DNA from: Chondrilla cf. caribensis
Taxonomy: Eukaryota > Porifera > Demospongiae > Chondrillida > Chondrillidae
Reading direction: 5' to 3'
Length of the DNA: 64,000 bases
Assembly (NCBI GenBank): GCA_964020155.1
Contig: OZ026558.1
Coordinates: 1,974,663 to 2,038,662, forward strand
The position numbers and the translations under genes were made by a program. Under the pieces are notes generated by a model that was not told the DNA's origin, made no database searches, and saw nothing but the letters and a program-made list of their open reading frames with translations. Each line of letters opens with the position of its first letter. The first letter of the stretch is position 1. This document shows positions 20,984 to 32,422 of this stretch, piece after piece.

Positions 20984-23458
20984 ATGGCCAGTATTCCTTT
21001 GAAACCGCCTACCTCATTCAACTTCCGTAATCCCGACGAGTGGCAAAAGTGGCGAAAGCGCTTCGAGCAGTTTCGATTAGCCTCAGGATTATCACAAGAA
21101 AACGAATCACGGCAAGTTAGCACACTGCTGTACTGTCTAGGAGAGGAGGCAGAAGACGTCCTAGCATCCGCAAACACTACCGAAGACGACAGGAAAAAGT
21201 ACGAATCGGTACTAGGAAAGTTGGACGAGTTCTTCAAGGTCCGCAAAAACGTCATTTTCGAGCGAGCTAGATTCAACAAGAGAAGCCAGAGAGAGGACGA
21301 ATCAGCCGAACAATATATTACAAGCCTCTACAACCTCGTGGAAAACTGCGAATATGGCGATTTAGCATCCGACATGATTCGGGATCGACTCGTAGTTGGA
21401 ATCAGGGACAACGCACTATCTCAACGTCTCCAGATGGACTCAGATCTGACGCTAGAGAAGGCTAAACGACAAATTCGACAACGAGAAGCCGTCCAAGAAC
21501 AACAAACCATCCTACATCAGGGAGAACCGACGGGAGAGCAAACTGTTAGCTACGTGAAAGCGAGCAGGTTCAGATCGTACGGGAAAAACACCGCCGCGAA
21601 ACGCCAACATCAGCAACAGAAGCCATCACAACCGTCAACAAAGAATCCAGCCGGGAAGTGCAGACGGTGCGGAAACACTGCGCATCCACGGAATCTCTGC
21701 CCAGCCAAGGAGGCTGTTTGTCATGCCTGTAAGAAAAAAGGTCACTTCAGCAGACAATGCCTCAGCAAAGGGGTGTCTGAGATCACAAAGGAAGACAACC
21801 ACGATATGGCTTACCTCAATACCATTGGCTCTGAGACAGAGACAACATGGCAGACATCTCTACAGGTCAACAATGAAGTCATTGCCTTTAAACTGGACAC
21901 TGGAGCAGAGGTTACAGCCCTCACAGAAGAAACCTATCAAAAGCTACGACTATCTCTGAAGCCCACCAGTAAAACACTTTGTGGCCCAGATCGCAAGCCC
22001 CTCAAGGTACTTGGGATGGCCTCAGTAACACTTCAGGCCAAAGGAGAATCAAGTAGACAAGACATCTATGTAATATCGCGACTGAAACAGAACCTCCTGG
22101 GATTGCCAGCCATTAGAGCTCTACACCTGTTGACGCAGGTTGACACCGTGGAACACAGATCCCTACCCATGGAAATCCACAACCAGTTCCCAACCTTATT
22201 CTCGGGTCTCGGTACCTTCAAGGGTGACTTTGAGATCCACCTCAAGCCCGATGCACAACCCGTAGCACTATTCACTCCGAGAAAAATTCCTTTCCCGCTT
22301 CGCAAGAGTGTCCAAAAAGAATTGAGACGCATGGAATCTCTAGGAGTCATTTCCAAAGTAGAAGCACCCACAGAATGGTGTGCCGGAATGGTAGTTGTGC
22401 CAAAGAAAGATGGAACGGTCCGAATCTGTGTTGATCTGAAACCTCTCAACGCTAGCGTACTCCGTGAAACACACCCACTCCCGAAAGTGGACGACATCCT
22501 TGCCCAACTCGCCGGTGCCAGGATATTCAGCAAATTGGACGCTAACAGTGGCTTTTGGCAGATTCCCCTCGCAGAAAAGAGCCGACATCTCACCACCTTC
22601 ATCACTCCGTTTGGAAGATATTGCTTCAACAAAATGCCATTTGGTATTTCCAGTGCACCAGAGCACTTCCAACGCCGAATGAACGACATCCTCAATGGAC
22701 TACCAGGAGTCGTGTGCCTCATCGACGATGTTCTCGTCTATGGCTCAAACGTGGAGGAGCATAGGACCCGGTTGCAAGCAGTTTTACAACGCATCCAAGC
22801 AGCTGGAGTTACCCTGAACAAGGAGAAGTGTGAATTTGGGAAGACAAGCATCAAGTTTCTAGGTCACGTCATCAACTCAGATGGAATCACAGCCGACCCA
22901 CAGAAGACTGATGCAATCATGGGAATGGAGAGACCGAAATCTGTTCCTGAGCTCCGACGATTCCTCGGGATGGTCAATCAGTTGGGAAAATTCTCCCCAA
23001 ACATCGCGGAACTCACCAAACCAATGAGAGAGCTACTCAGCAAGAAGTCAACCTGGTTATGGGGCCCAGACCAAGACGACGCTTTCCAAAAGGTCAAGAG
23101 CGAGCTAGCCTCTCCTCCAGTTCTGGCATGGTACGATCCTTCTAGGACTACCAAGATATCAGCCGATGCATCGTCCTATGGAATTGGAGCAGTGCTCATG
23201 CAACAAATCGAAGGACAGTGGAAGCCGATCGCCTATGCTTCCAGATCAATGAAGGAAGTAGTACAAAGCCATGTCTGGTGGCTGGGATTAGACCAACAAA
23301 TAGAAGATCTTGTTGAGGGATGCGTACACTGCCATCAAAAGCGTGATTCGCCAGCCCCAGCCCCATTGAATCCGTGGATTTGGCCCACAGAACTTTGGGA
23401 AAGGATTCATGTGGATTTTGGAGTCAAGGAGCACATTTTTGAAGTGGGACAACTGTGA
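20984..23458 (+). CDS. Ty3/Gypsy-like gag-pol, chimeric and internally deleted
   Basis: Open for 824 codons. Domains in order: Gag-like region (residues 1-220); two CCHC zinc knuckles (C226-C239 and C246-C259); aspartic protease with DTGA at ~305; reverse transcriptase (catalytic D518 in SKLDANSGFWQ, and LIDDVLVYG at ~579-587); the beginning of RNase H (D728 in SADAS). At ~residue 756 it jumps directly into the zinc-binding part of an integrase (WWLGLD...CVHC) and then the first residues of the integrase core (RIHVDFG), before a stop. RNase H is truncated, and nearly all of the integrase core (with its catalytic acidic residues) is absent. Base composition is more GC-rich than the host spacer. 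The element cannot be autonomous. Codon integrity suggests recent arrival. Confidence 0.85.
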   Translation: MASIPLKPPTSFNFRNPDEWQKWRKRFEQFRLASGLSQENESRQVSTLLYCLGEEAEDVLASANTTEDDRKKYESVLGKLDEFFKVRKNVIFERARFNKRSQREDESAEQYITSLYNLVENCEYGDLASDMIRDRLVVGIRDNALSQRLQMDSDLTLEKAKRQIRQREAVQEQQTILHQGEPTGEQTVSYVKASRFRSYGKNTAAKRQHQQQKPSQPSTKNPAGKCRRCGNTAHPRNLCPAKEAVCHACKKKGHFSRQCLSKGVSEITKEDNHDMAYLNTIGSETETTWQTSLQVNNEVIAFKLDTGAEVTALTEETYQKLRLSLKPTSKTLCGPDRKPLKVLGMASVTLQAKGESSRQDIYVISRLKQNLLGLPAIRALHLLTQVDTVEHRSLPMEIHNQFPTLFSGLGTFKGDFEIHLKPDAQPVALFTPRKIPFPLRKSVQKELRRMESLGVISKVEAPTEWCAGMVVVPKKDGTVRICVDLKPLNASVLRETHPLPKVDDILAQLAGARIFSKLDANSGFWQIPLAEKSRHLTTFITPFGRYCFNKMPFGISSAPEHFQRRMNDILNGLPGVVCLIDDVLVYGSNVEEHRTRLQAVLQRIQAAGVTLNKEKCEFGKTSIKFLGHVINSDGITADPQKTDAIMGMERPKSVPELRRFLGMVNQLGKFSPNIAELTKPMRELLSKKSTWLWGPDQDDAFQKVKSELASPPVLAWYDPSRTTKISADASSYGIGAVLMQQIEGQWKPIAYASRSMKEVVQSHVWWLGLDQQIEDLVEGCVHCHQKRDSPAPAPLNPWIWPTELWERIHVDFGVKEHIFEVGQL

Positions 23459-23730
23459 TGGCTCGCAACTACCAGCAAGGCCCAAAATGGAAACCCACTG
23501 CCATTATATCATGTCAAGGCAAATGGATGGTTGCAGTTAAGACACCTGACGGGCAAATATGGAGAAGACACTTCGACCAGATTCGGGATTCCAATGTATC
23601 ACCAGATGTTCACATAGCTACAGACGACTTCATGGAGTTTGAACCGCCTACATCAATAAATACTCAATCACACAGATGTTCTCCAGATGCACGCATCGCA
23701 CTAAGTGATTATCCAAATCGACCTCATTGA
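23456..23730 (+). pseudogene. C-terminal integrase remnant of the Gypsy-like element
   Basis: In a different frame from the 824-codon reading frame, the sequence encodes ARNYQQGPKW... and a GQIWRRHFDQIRDS motif, typical of the C-terminal domain of Ty3/Gypsy integrases. The start of this segment overlaps the stop of the upstream frame, so a small indel separates them. The same break is present in the second copy at 31330. It ends at a TGA before 23731. Confidence 0.8.
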
Positions 23731-23800
23731 ACTCCGGATTGTCTTACCTACTAACACTGTGTGTGTGTGTTTGTTTACTTTTTTGTGTTTATTTTTTGTC

Positions 23801-23849
23801 AGGGAGAAGTGTAGTGTTGTGTACCATGTGTGAAATGTTTGAGTTTTAT
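23801..23849 (+). mobile_element. Polypurine tract and truncated 3' LTR
   Basis: AGGGAGAAG (23801-23809) is followed by TGTAGTGTTGTGTACC, which matches the start of the LTR at 29944. The LTR stops after ~40 bases and array flank sequence resumes. A GT-rich simple repeat (23757-23774) lies just upstream. Confidence 0.7.
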
Positions 23850-24570
23850 AAACTATCCTATAAACACAAAATTTCTATTAACGTTTATTAAGGAAACTAC
23901 CTATGAGGTTGTATATATGTTAGCTCAATTGGTAGGTTTATTGGGTGATCTAAATTTGAAGTCGAAAACTTGTAATTGCTCTTATTGACTGATTTACCAC
24001 CAGTCGTGTCACAAAACAGGAAATGGCCACTTAGTTATTACCTAATGCAGAAATGACAGGCAAAGAGCAGATACGATAATACGTTGATTTGTCGATAATT
24101 TTAGAATGATGATCCTAACAACATTCACTGTACTAATGTATTATTTTCCTATACTACTGATGTGCCTACTGTGACATGAATGTAATGATCAAAAAATTAT
24201 ATAAAACTGTGTCTAGGCCAAGGGAGGTCACGTGTCCCCTGGATCTGCCTGATCATTTTGTAATGGAAAAGTATCACCATAATATGAAATAGGTTCTCAA
24301 TGCAAATGGACTTGTAGATAAATCATAATAACTAGTTGTGCACTCTCCAAATGAATGACAAGTGAACTATGCAAATAAGAATTATTATGACAATAGATAC
24401 ATGATGATATTTAATGACTGTTCATTTGTATAAAGCTATAATATAATGCAAAATTACTCAATGTATGATAACATAATGATGTGCATTAATGAATGATAAT
24501 GTTACTATCTAATGTAACTAAGTCCCATGTAAGTTTGTACATAATTTCATTTGCATAATTATTATGCCGA
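23850..24570. other. Downstream flank of A5
   Basis: Closely parallels 31725-32420 (flank of A6) and 9905-10630 (flank of A2). No coding signal. Confidence 0.6.
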
Positions 24571-27500
24571 TCATGGATTAAGAATTTCTTCATCCTCAAT
24601 TAACTCAGTTGTGTCTCCCTCAGCAGACTGATCTCTGCTATCATTACTCCTCTTGTGTACCTGGTTACCACCTGAATTATCCTGGACCAAAAGCCTCGAG
24701 ATCAACATCTTCAGAAAAAACGTAACTGCTCCAAGAAGGACTGGAATGAAAACAGAGCTGAGTAATGCCCTGGTATTGTTTTGCTTTGTGTCTGAATTGA
24801 TGGCATATCCACTGGAACCAAATACAGCACAATAACAGCCAACCATAGCAAGTAGTGGGATGAGTACCACAGCATGCAGTATGGTGGTTCCTCTTCCCTG
24901 TGGTCTCTGTCGCTTTGGAGTGAAGAGGTAGGCAGAAATTGTGAACACTAAAGAGAAAATGTTGATAAGACAGAAAAGAACAAGTACGAGAACAAGTGCA
25001 TTTGTTATCACAGCATATGGCTCAGCAAACAGGGCAAAACCAATAATTGTTCCGTGTATGGTGATGTAAAGTACTGTCATCACATTGATCAAAATACCAA
25101 TGCAAAATACAAATGGCTTTGTACGTTGCAGCTTACAGCAACAGAAGAGTACAGTGGTTGGAATCAAGAAAATGTATGGCATTGATGGTGGCTTAACTGT
25201 TCTAGCAAAGTATATGGCAATGGGTACTGCAAGTAGAGCAGGGAGGCTGACTATGCCAATACCAGTGACAAAATAACCAATATCACCTCCATTCTGAGGT
25301 GATACCCTGTTCATCAGTGATAATAGACAGTACATCATGAATGGCAACATGAACATGTTGCAACTTGTGATACCACTTATCAGTCCATAATGCTTGTAGG
25401 TGTAGAAATGAGTTTGTTGTACATGAGTCTCCAAATGGCACTTCAGGACTAGGATAATTCCAATAGAGACCAGTATAAGCTCCATTACTGCCCCAATGTA
25501 CAAAATCATTCGAGTCACATTAAAGCGTTTGTTGAAATCAGCAAAATCCTTTGGAACTTGAAGAAATTCCTGACTGTAATTGCAGGTTTCTTGAACAAAT
25601 CCTGAGTGCTGGTTAGTTTTTGTAGCATCTTCAAGAGCATAATCCTGAAGCTGGATGAGGAATGTATAATGATTATGGATTAATATTATTATATAGATAA
25701 TATTAATAATCATTGTTGTCAACCCTAGAAGATCACCTTCAGGGACACTTATTTCTCTACACCTATGTGCTGTGGCCAAATGACTCAATGAATACATTCA
25801 GCTAGGCTAGGAGTATTAATTGTGCCAGATAAATGTCTGTGAAAGTAGTCTGGAACCTTGCTAAATATCATACTATATTTAGTTTAAAATGAAAGTATCC
25901 TAATTTACTATTGCAATGTACACAACAAAAGTAGATTAGCATTATGAACGTAGTCGTCCAGTTTATGACGCCATATTGCAAATGGCGTCATAAATCATGA
26001 GAAGGGTCACATGCGCTGAGCTTTCATGAGCCGATTAATGATGCATGCGCCAAGAAATGATGCATGCGCTAGGAAATGATGCATGGGCCAAGCTTGCGCG
26101 AGATAAGAAAAGATGCATGGGCCAAACTTGCACCACCCATGAAATGATGCACGGGCCAAGCCTAGAATTCGAAGTGCATAGTTCACTAACCCAGGAGGAT
26201 TATGTGGTTGTGAGGGAAGACTAGAAAGACGCAGGATATATTAATAAATTTAATATATATCAACTTGCTCAAATTTGATTACGATCTAGATGTTTGAACT
26301 AACTAAGATGCCCCAGCCACAATTTCTGAAGTGGATAATCGGCCACCATATGTGGGCAATTCTTCGAGCTCCCCTAGATCGTCCTCTGAGTTGTCTTTGG
26401 ATTTCAATAGCGTCTTGACTACTCTTGTGGCCTTATGGCCTAAGTCTAAATTTTAATTTCTTTAGCTAGGGTTCTTTATAATACACTATCTATTATTAAA
26501 ATTATAGTAGTATAGTCATCACTAATCCTTATATGCTGCAATGGTCCCTTGAACTCAGATCTTACTATTGCATAATTTTTTGGCTTCACGTTTTATTTTA
26601 TTTAGAACTTGCTTGTATAATAAATTAATTTGGTTGTGATAACATATTCTGTCTTAGTTTCATGGATTTGTGTATATACTTTGCTAGTACATTTATCAAT
26701 GATGTAGTGTCATTGTCAAATGAATTTATTGAGTTTCGTGAGGAAGGTGAATGATTTGTTTACTGTTGTTGCTAACTTTAATTATAGTGGCTCTCTCTTA
26801 TAGACCATACATATGTATAACCTCAGCTTGTGCATGCGAGCTTGGCCAAAGGATCTTTTCTCAGCTCGTGTAAACTTGGCCCGTGTGACCCTTCTCAGCC
26901 ACCATAAATGGCTGTCAAATGCATGGATGAATTGAAATGCTGATTTTTGAGGGAAATTCCATGTAATGCTCCATGGGAAAGTAATTGTGAGGTTTTTACA
27001 CATCAGATCAATGAATTGACGGCATAATACCCACGCAAATCTAAGGGCTTCTAAATTGTTGATCAGAGTGCTAAACACTGCCGAACGATATCAAACAAGC
27101 TAGATATTCATTCTACTTAAGAATGATGAATAGCGATATAACAGCTAGATAGAATCAAAGTGATTGTTTGTCAATTATGATAGCACTGCTAAAGACAATT
27201 TGAATAAAACTGTCAGATTTTGTACCCTGTGGTTTACTGTTGTTAAGTTCGGGACATCTCACCAATCCGCACGGGACATGTTACCACTGGAAAAAATCTG
27301 GAAATGATTCGGGGCAGTTTGCAACTATGAGTAATTATAGAAGTAGTGGTATAGGTGTATTTATTTGAAATTTATGTGGAGTGTTAAACGATTATAGTTC
27401 CTCTATTGTGCATTATATAATATATAATTAGGTTCACCATATTCCCAGACCAGTTAATATGTACACTGACAATTTCCATAGTTGCCTTTTCTTTAGAGAA

Positions 27501-28368
27501 TACCCAGTCTTGTATCTATGGGGTCATGCTTGCATTCAAACCCATTTCATTTTCACTTTTCGTGGAGTTCAGTGGGATGATTACTTTACCATTTCATAGC
27601 ATTGAGTAAGTGTCTAATCCCAATATCAGCAGGATGTAGCAGTGCAAAACCATAGAATTGTATACACATCAAACTGTACTGCTAAAATCAGGATGGTTTA
27701 ATGTTCTTCAACTTTTCAGGTACACGTTATCCCTATATCAGTTCCCATTTCGATACTAGTTTGATTAAAAGCACGGACTGCATGGTTTCATACACTCAGA
27801 CAATATTTCTGAGATCTAAGAGATGTTTCAACGCTGTCAAGGAGGTAGAGTACAATGGAATTGGACAATGTCTACATATGACTCTACTTACCGAAGAGGT
27901 CATTTGCCATAGGAATTTTGCTGTCACGCTGGAACAAGGATAGGGAACAAAAATTGTTATTTTAGGAGGGTTCCATTCTTCAAAATAGTTCAATGTGTAA
28001 AGTGAGAGTTTGTTGAGAAACTCCGGTCTACTGTATACAAATACCATTGATGACACCCATATCAGCTCAGGTCTTGGACAGGATGGTGTACTGAGCAATG
28101 TGACTTCTGATCCATTTGCATCAATTGATTTATAATCCACTATCACTGAATATGGCAAATGCCCATATGGTGGGTAGAAGGCCTGGGACAATTTCTGCCT
28201 GTTTTCTGTGTTGTTCATGAAGGTCATGGCTTCAAACTTCCTGTAATCTTCAACACAGTTGACAGAGCTCTCAATGGTGCTGAATCCATTAGATGCCATA
28301 CAAGCACAATATAGTACTGCCGATATACCAAAGGCAATGAACAATGTGAACCTCACTAGAATTTCCAT
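24571..28368 (-). CDS. A5: intact subfamily A multi-pass receptor-like protein, long intron
   Basis: Exon 1 is 27892-28368 (159 codons, start MEILVRFTLFIAFG) and exon 2 is 24571-25650 (359 codons plus TGA): 518 aa. The 2241-nt intron (25651-27891) has GT..AG ends, phase 0, and matches the A8 intron over most of its length. Signal peptide, four conserved cysteines (one in the exon-2 linker ETCNY), NNT/NGS sites and the hydrophobic pattern are as in A2. Two extra residues occur just after the last membrane segment (RLLVQDNSGG). The ectodomain site YPCSSVT replaces the usual YPCSNVT, so one glycosylation site is lost. The acidic tail is intact. The 61-nt 5' UTR intron at 28371-28431 is preserved. 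Confidence 0.86.
26015..26165. repeat. Degenerate tandem repeat in the A5 intron
   Basis: Seven or so imperfect ~20-bp units around a core AAATGATGCATGGGCCAAG. A homologous array occupies 39950-40145 in the A8 intron with a different number and order of units. GC-rich against its surroundings. Confidence 0.75.
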
Positions 28369-28454
28369 CACTGGTGGATTTGTGGTCGTACTGTGTGGCT
28401 GTAGTTATTATAAGTCACAACCGGTGCTTACTCAATGTGTACATGAAAATGAAA

Positions 28455-29318
28455 ATTTTGTTATCACAGCAAATGGTTTGGCTAATACTGAAAATACTGT
28501 CAGTGACAGTGAAATCACAACACTCTGGAAACCTACCAAGTCCATCCACAGTGCCGTCCCTAGTATAAGTGACTTCACATTTTTAGGGGCTGCCGCAGGC
28601 AGCCCCTATATTGTTTTCATTTCGACTTCCGGTATGTAACGCTCGACCGATATATATAATTATATATATATATAATACGTATTCCTACGCGTAACAGCGA
28701 CAATGAATTTATATTATAATTTATATTACGCGAAATAAAGATGGCCGGTTTTAAACGCCGACAATTTGAAATTGGGCTAGAATTCGTGTGCTGAAGCTCC
28801 GACGAACGTAATAACTTCAGCGAAGGTTCTTCTAAACCTAAGAAAGACGTGCAAGTAATTCGAGTGCGGGGGCGGCAGCCCCACGAGTTTTTTAACTCGA
28901 ATTACTTGTTTGTATTACAATAACAAAAGAACAGTACAGTGTCTGGTATCATGAGGAAGCACACAATAACTGGTGACTGTGCAAGACCTTGTATACAAAG
29001 TATTCCTGATGAAAGAATACCCATGGATATTCAAAGATGTATTATAAGTCTCTTGTCACTGTCATCTGATCAGAGCAGCTGCTTTACAACTGCTATGTGT
29101 CCATAAGACAACACTGTAACAGTTGCAGTTATCAATTCAATCATTCACATTAAGCCATAGTACTGGTATGAATAGAAATAGCTTTAAATTTGATCAATTT
29201 AAAGCAGTGCTTTATTTGCCAGTTTATCACCCCTATAGCAATTAACCACAGCAGAACAACTTCCAGAATGCCTCCAATTAGGAAGAACACTCCAATTCTA
29301 ACAGTGACATGGTGGAGC
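28455..29318 (-). pseudogene. Subfamily B exon-2 relic upstream of A5, split by an insertion
   Basis: B exon-2 homology on the minus strand from the 'PFAVITN' region to near the exon start. It is broken by frameshifts and by a ~328-bp insertion (28581-28908). Sequence from ~29320 to ~29940 matches the B1 intron (7150-7740), so a longer piece of a B gene survives here than upstream of other A copies. Confidence 0.75.
28581..28908. mobile_element. Insertion bounded by GC-rich hairpins
   Basis: Interrupts the B relic: the flanking B sequence (GACTTCACAT / GTATTACAATAAC) is continuous in B1. It starts with a hairpin (AGGGGCTGCC, loop GCA, GGCAGCCCCT at 28585-28607) and ends with a longer one whose outer arms are AAGTAATTCGAGT and AACTCGAATTACTT. 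A diverged relative covers ~58978-59172, including the end hairpin. It contains CpG sites unusual for this window. No protein is evident. Class unknown. Confidence 0.7.
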
Positions 29319-29635
29319 TACACGATTAGGGAGAAAACAGGGACTAATGTGCATGCATGAGTAAAGTATCAGACTGATAAAAATGATTTCCATATGGAAT
29401 ACCATTATTATGTATGTGTTATTATATAGTATAAACGTAAATTGTCAAAAATGGATAGTTGCACATCATGAATGATGTCCCTTGAACGCCATCATTATGA
29501 TAATATGTTAACAATAAGAACAATTCCAATTGATCTGGATTCCGAACAAGAACATTTCCAATTGATCCGGGGGTCATTTGTGACATATACCACTGTATAT
29601 AATTACTGTGTATTTCATTATTCCACAGTGAATTG

Positions 29636-29639
<4 letters not shown>

Positions 29640-29695
<56 letters not shown>
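29640..29695. repeat. (ATT)n microsatellite
   Basis: About 19 uninterrupted ATT units inside the B-type intron relic. Confidence 0.97.
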
Positions 29696-29943
29696 GATAT
29701 TAAATACACAATGTAAATTATTATTATTATTGTGAATGGCCACATATTCACAACACAAGGTACTATAGAAACTCCACGCTGAGACAGATCATGTTCTCTG
29801 TATTCAGATATTGAGTATTAATTTATTGAGTATCACAGCTACTTTTTTCCGGGTATGATCGATCGGAATCATCTCATATCCCACGCAGACTTAATAGATG
29901 GGAGCAGCACATATACAAACTTGAAATTGATCTGGTAGAGAAC

Positions 29944-30192
29944 TGTAGTGTTGCGTACCATGTGTGCCATATTATTTGAGTTTTATGTTGTTAATGTCCT
30001 GCATGATCTAAGTAGTAGACAATGTGTTAATAGAGTTAATTGGTGTATAGCTCATATGTCAGCCAGTGGGTATGCGTGTGGCACCTCCCGCCTTTAGTCT
30101 TGGTCCTTTTGTATGCTTCTATTCTTATATTCACTTCGAATTCTAAGACTTATATATTCTGGCAATTTGATGAGCAGACCAGTTGTTGTTGT
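29944..30192 (+). mobile_element. 5' LTR of defective LTR retroelement
   Basis: Starts TGTAGTGTTGCGTACC, the same sequence that follows the polypurine tract at 31686 and at 23810. The right edge is placed before TGGTTCTGACAAATAG (30193-), a possible primer-binding site. Boundaries are approximate. Confidence 0.65.
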
Positions 30193-30296
30193 TGGTTCTG
30201 ACAAATAGTGAGCAGTGTACGTGCTATACATGAAACGCTAGATGGATACAACAGTGGCGTTGCTTGCTTTGGATTGATCATTTCACTGTTACGAAT

Positions 30297-30945
30297 GGCA
30301 TCTCCTACATAGATTGGATCGTTATCTGAATTCCCCTCACAGACCGAGTCCTTTGCCTCCTATGAGGAGCTAGTCAAGCTGTATTTGGAGGCTAACGACA
30401 TCAAACAGGAAAAAAGACTAGCAGTGTTCCTCAGCATTCTGTGCACTTGCACATACAACCTCCTATGGGATTTGGTGGCCCCATGCAAGCCTCTTGATTT
30501 GGCCTTGGATGCGACCATCGATGTTCTACAGGCTCATTTTGACCCACTGCCCATTGGTATCACTGGGGGATTTCATTTTAACATCGCTGCCAACTTCCAA
30601 GTGAATCAGTCGCTGACTACGTAGCTCAACTTCGGCATCTATTGAATCACTGTCAGTTTGGAGCGTTCCTTGAAGATGCTTTGAGAGATCGTCTTGCGGA
30701 CTTCACAGTGAGGCTATGCAAAAATGTCTTTTGTCGTCCAAGGACCTCACTTTTCAGGACGCTTTGGACACGGCCCAAGCGATGGCATCAGAAGCACTGA
30801 ACATGCAGGTGTCACTACCTTGCTCCCGATGTAATGGGATGGGGCATACCCCTCCAAAGTGCCCATTTCTTTATGCCACGTGCCACAAGTGCAACATGGC
30901 CGGACACATCGCCCTGGCTGTTTGTTACCATTGAGCACAACCTTC
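30297..30945 (+). pseudogene. Gag remnant of LTR retroelement
   Basis: Split over at least three frames. Recognisable pieces are a Gag-like segment (SFASYEELVKLYLEAND..., 30350-30620), a YVAQLRHLLNHCQFG stretch near 30612-30660, and a zinc-knuckle pair (CSRCNGMGHTPPKC, CHKCNMAGH) at ~30815-30910. It is clearly a different family from the Gag in the 20.98-kb element. In-frame stops and deletions make it non-functional. Between it and the integrase remnant at ~31080, reverse transcriptase and RNase H are missing. Confidence 0.7.
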
Positions 30946-31079
30946 AAAGACTACCCCTTGACCTCTTGGTTGTCACTGGAAATGGCCCTAGCCTCCTGGG
31001 ACGCAACTGGCTGCAGTTCATATGCTTGGATTGGCACCACATCAACCACGTTCAAGGCGATTCCACCATTATTCCAGGG

Positions 31080-31605
31080 AGCCATTCTTCAAGGGTTGCA
31101 TGAACCCACCCTGGGATGACACATATGAAGGAAGTGGTACAAAACTATGTCTGGTGGCTGGGATTAGACCAATAATAGAAGATCTCGTTGAGGGATGCGT
31201 ACACTGCCAGCAAAAGCGTGATTCACCAGCCCCAGCCCCATTGAATCCGTGGATTTGGCCCACAGAACTTTGGCAAAGGATTCATGTGGATTTTGGAATG
31301 AAGGAGCACATTTTTGAAGTGGGACAACTGTGATGGCTCGCAACTATCAGCAAAGCCCAAAATGGAAACCCACTGCCATTATATCATGTCAAGGCAAATG
31401 GATGATTGCAGTTAAGACACCTGACGGGCAAATATGGAGAAGACACTTTGACCAGATTCAGGATTCCAATGTATCACCAGATGTTCACATAGCTACTGAC
31501 GACTTCATGGAGTTTGAACTGCCTTCATCAATGAATACTCAATCACACAGATGTTCTCCAGATACACGCACCACACTAAGTGATTATCCAAATCGACCTC
31601 ATTGA
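31080..31605 (+). pseudogene. Integrase remnant of LTR retroelement
   Basis: Encodes the integrase N-terminal zinc region (His pair near 31100-31115 in a shifted frame, then WWLGLD...CVHCQQKRDSP) and the start of the core, then after a frame break the C-terminal ARNYQQSPKW...IWRRHFDQIQDS segment. The same internal deletion and the same frame break occur at 23265-23730, so both copies derive from one defective ancestor. It ends at a TGA before 31606. Confidence 0.8.
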
Positions 31606-31676
31606 CCTCCGGATCGTCTTACCTACTAACACTGTGTGCGTGTGTTTGTTTACTTGGTTGTGTTCATTTTTTTGTC

Positions 31677-31724
31677 AGGCAGAAGTGTAGTGTTGTGTAC
31701 CATGTGTGCCATGTTTGAGTTTTA
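31677..31724 (+). mobile_element. Polypurine tract and truncated 3' LTR
   Basis: A purine-rich GGCAGAAG precedes TGTAGTGTTGTGTACC at 31686. The LTR ends after ~40 bases at the same point as the copy at 23810-23849, and array flank follows. The identical truncation in both copies supports block duplication. Confidence 0.7.
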
Positions 31725-32422
31725 TAAACTATCCTATAAACACAAAATTTCTATTAGCGTTAATTAAGGAAACTACCTACGAGGTTCTATGTATGTTAGC
31801 TCAATTGGTAGGTTTATTGGGTGATCTAAATTTGAAGTCAAAAACTTGTAATTGCTCGTATTGACCGAGCTAGTGCCAGTTGTGTCATGAAGGTAATGGC
31901 CATTTAATCATTGCATAATGCAGAAATGACAGGCAAAGAGCAGACACGATGAAAAGTTGATTTGCTGATAATATTAGAATAATGATCCTAACAACATTCA
32001 CTGTACATATGTATTATATTCCTATACTACTGATGTGCCTGAATGTAATGATCAAAAAATTATATAAAACTGTGTCTAGGCCGAGGGAGGTCATGCGCCC
32101 CCTGGATCTGCCTAATCATTTTGTAATGGAAAAGTATCATCATAATATGAAATAGGTTCTCAATGCAAATGGACTAGTAGATAAATCGTAATAACTAGTT
32201 TTGCACTCTCCAAATGAATCACAAGTGAACTATGCAAATATGAATAATCATTACTACAATTGACACATGAATCATATTTTCTGTTTATTTGTATAAAGCT
32301 ATAATGTAATGCAAAATGTATGATAACTTGATATGCATTAATGAATGATAATGTTATTATGTAATGTAACTAAGTCCCATGTAAGTTTATACATAATTTA
32401 ATTTGCATAATTATTATGCCGA
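31725..32422. other. Downstream flank of A6
   Basis: Near-copy of the A5 downstream flank (23850-24570). No coding signal. Confidence 0.6.

Noticed and set aside
22066..22722. 218-codon minus-strand frame
   Set aside because: Antisense to the reverse-transcriptase domain of the Gypsy-like element; a shadow frame.
26015..26165. CRISPR-like direct repeats
   Set aside because: Units are degenerate and directly adjacent without unique spacers, in a eukaryotic intron.
26782..27078. 98-codon minus-strand frame in the A5 intron
   Set aside because: The homologous A8 intron does not preserve it, so it is not under coding constraint.
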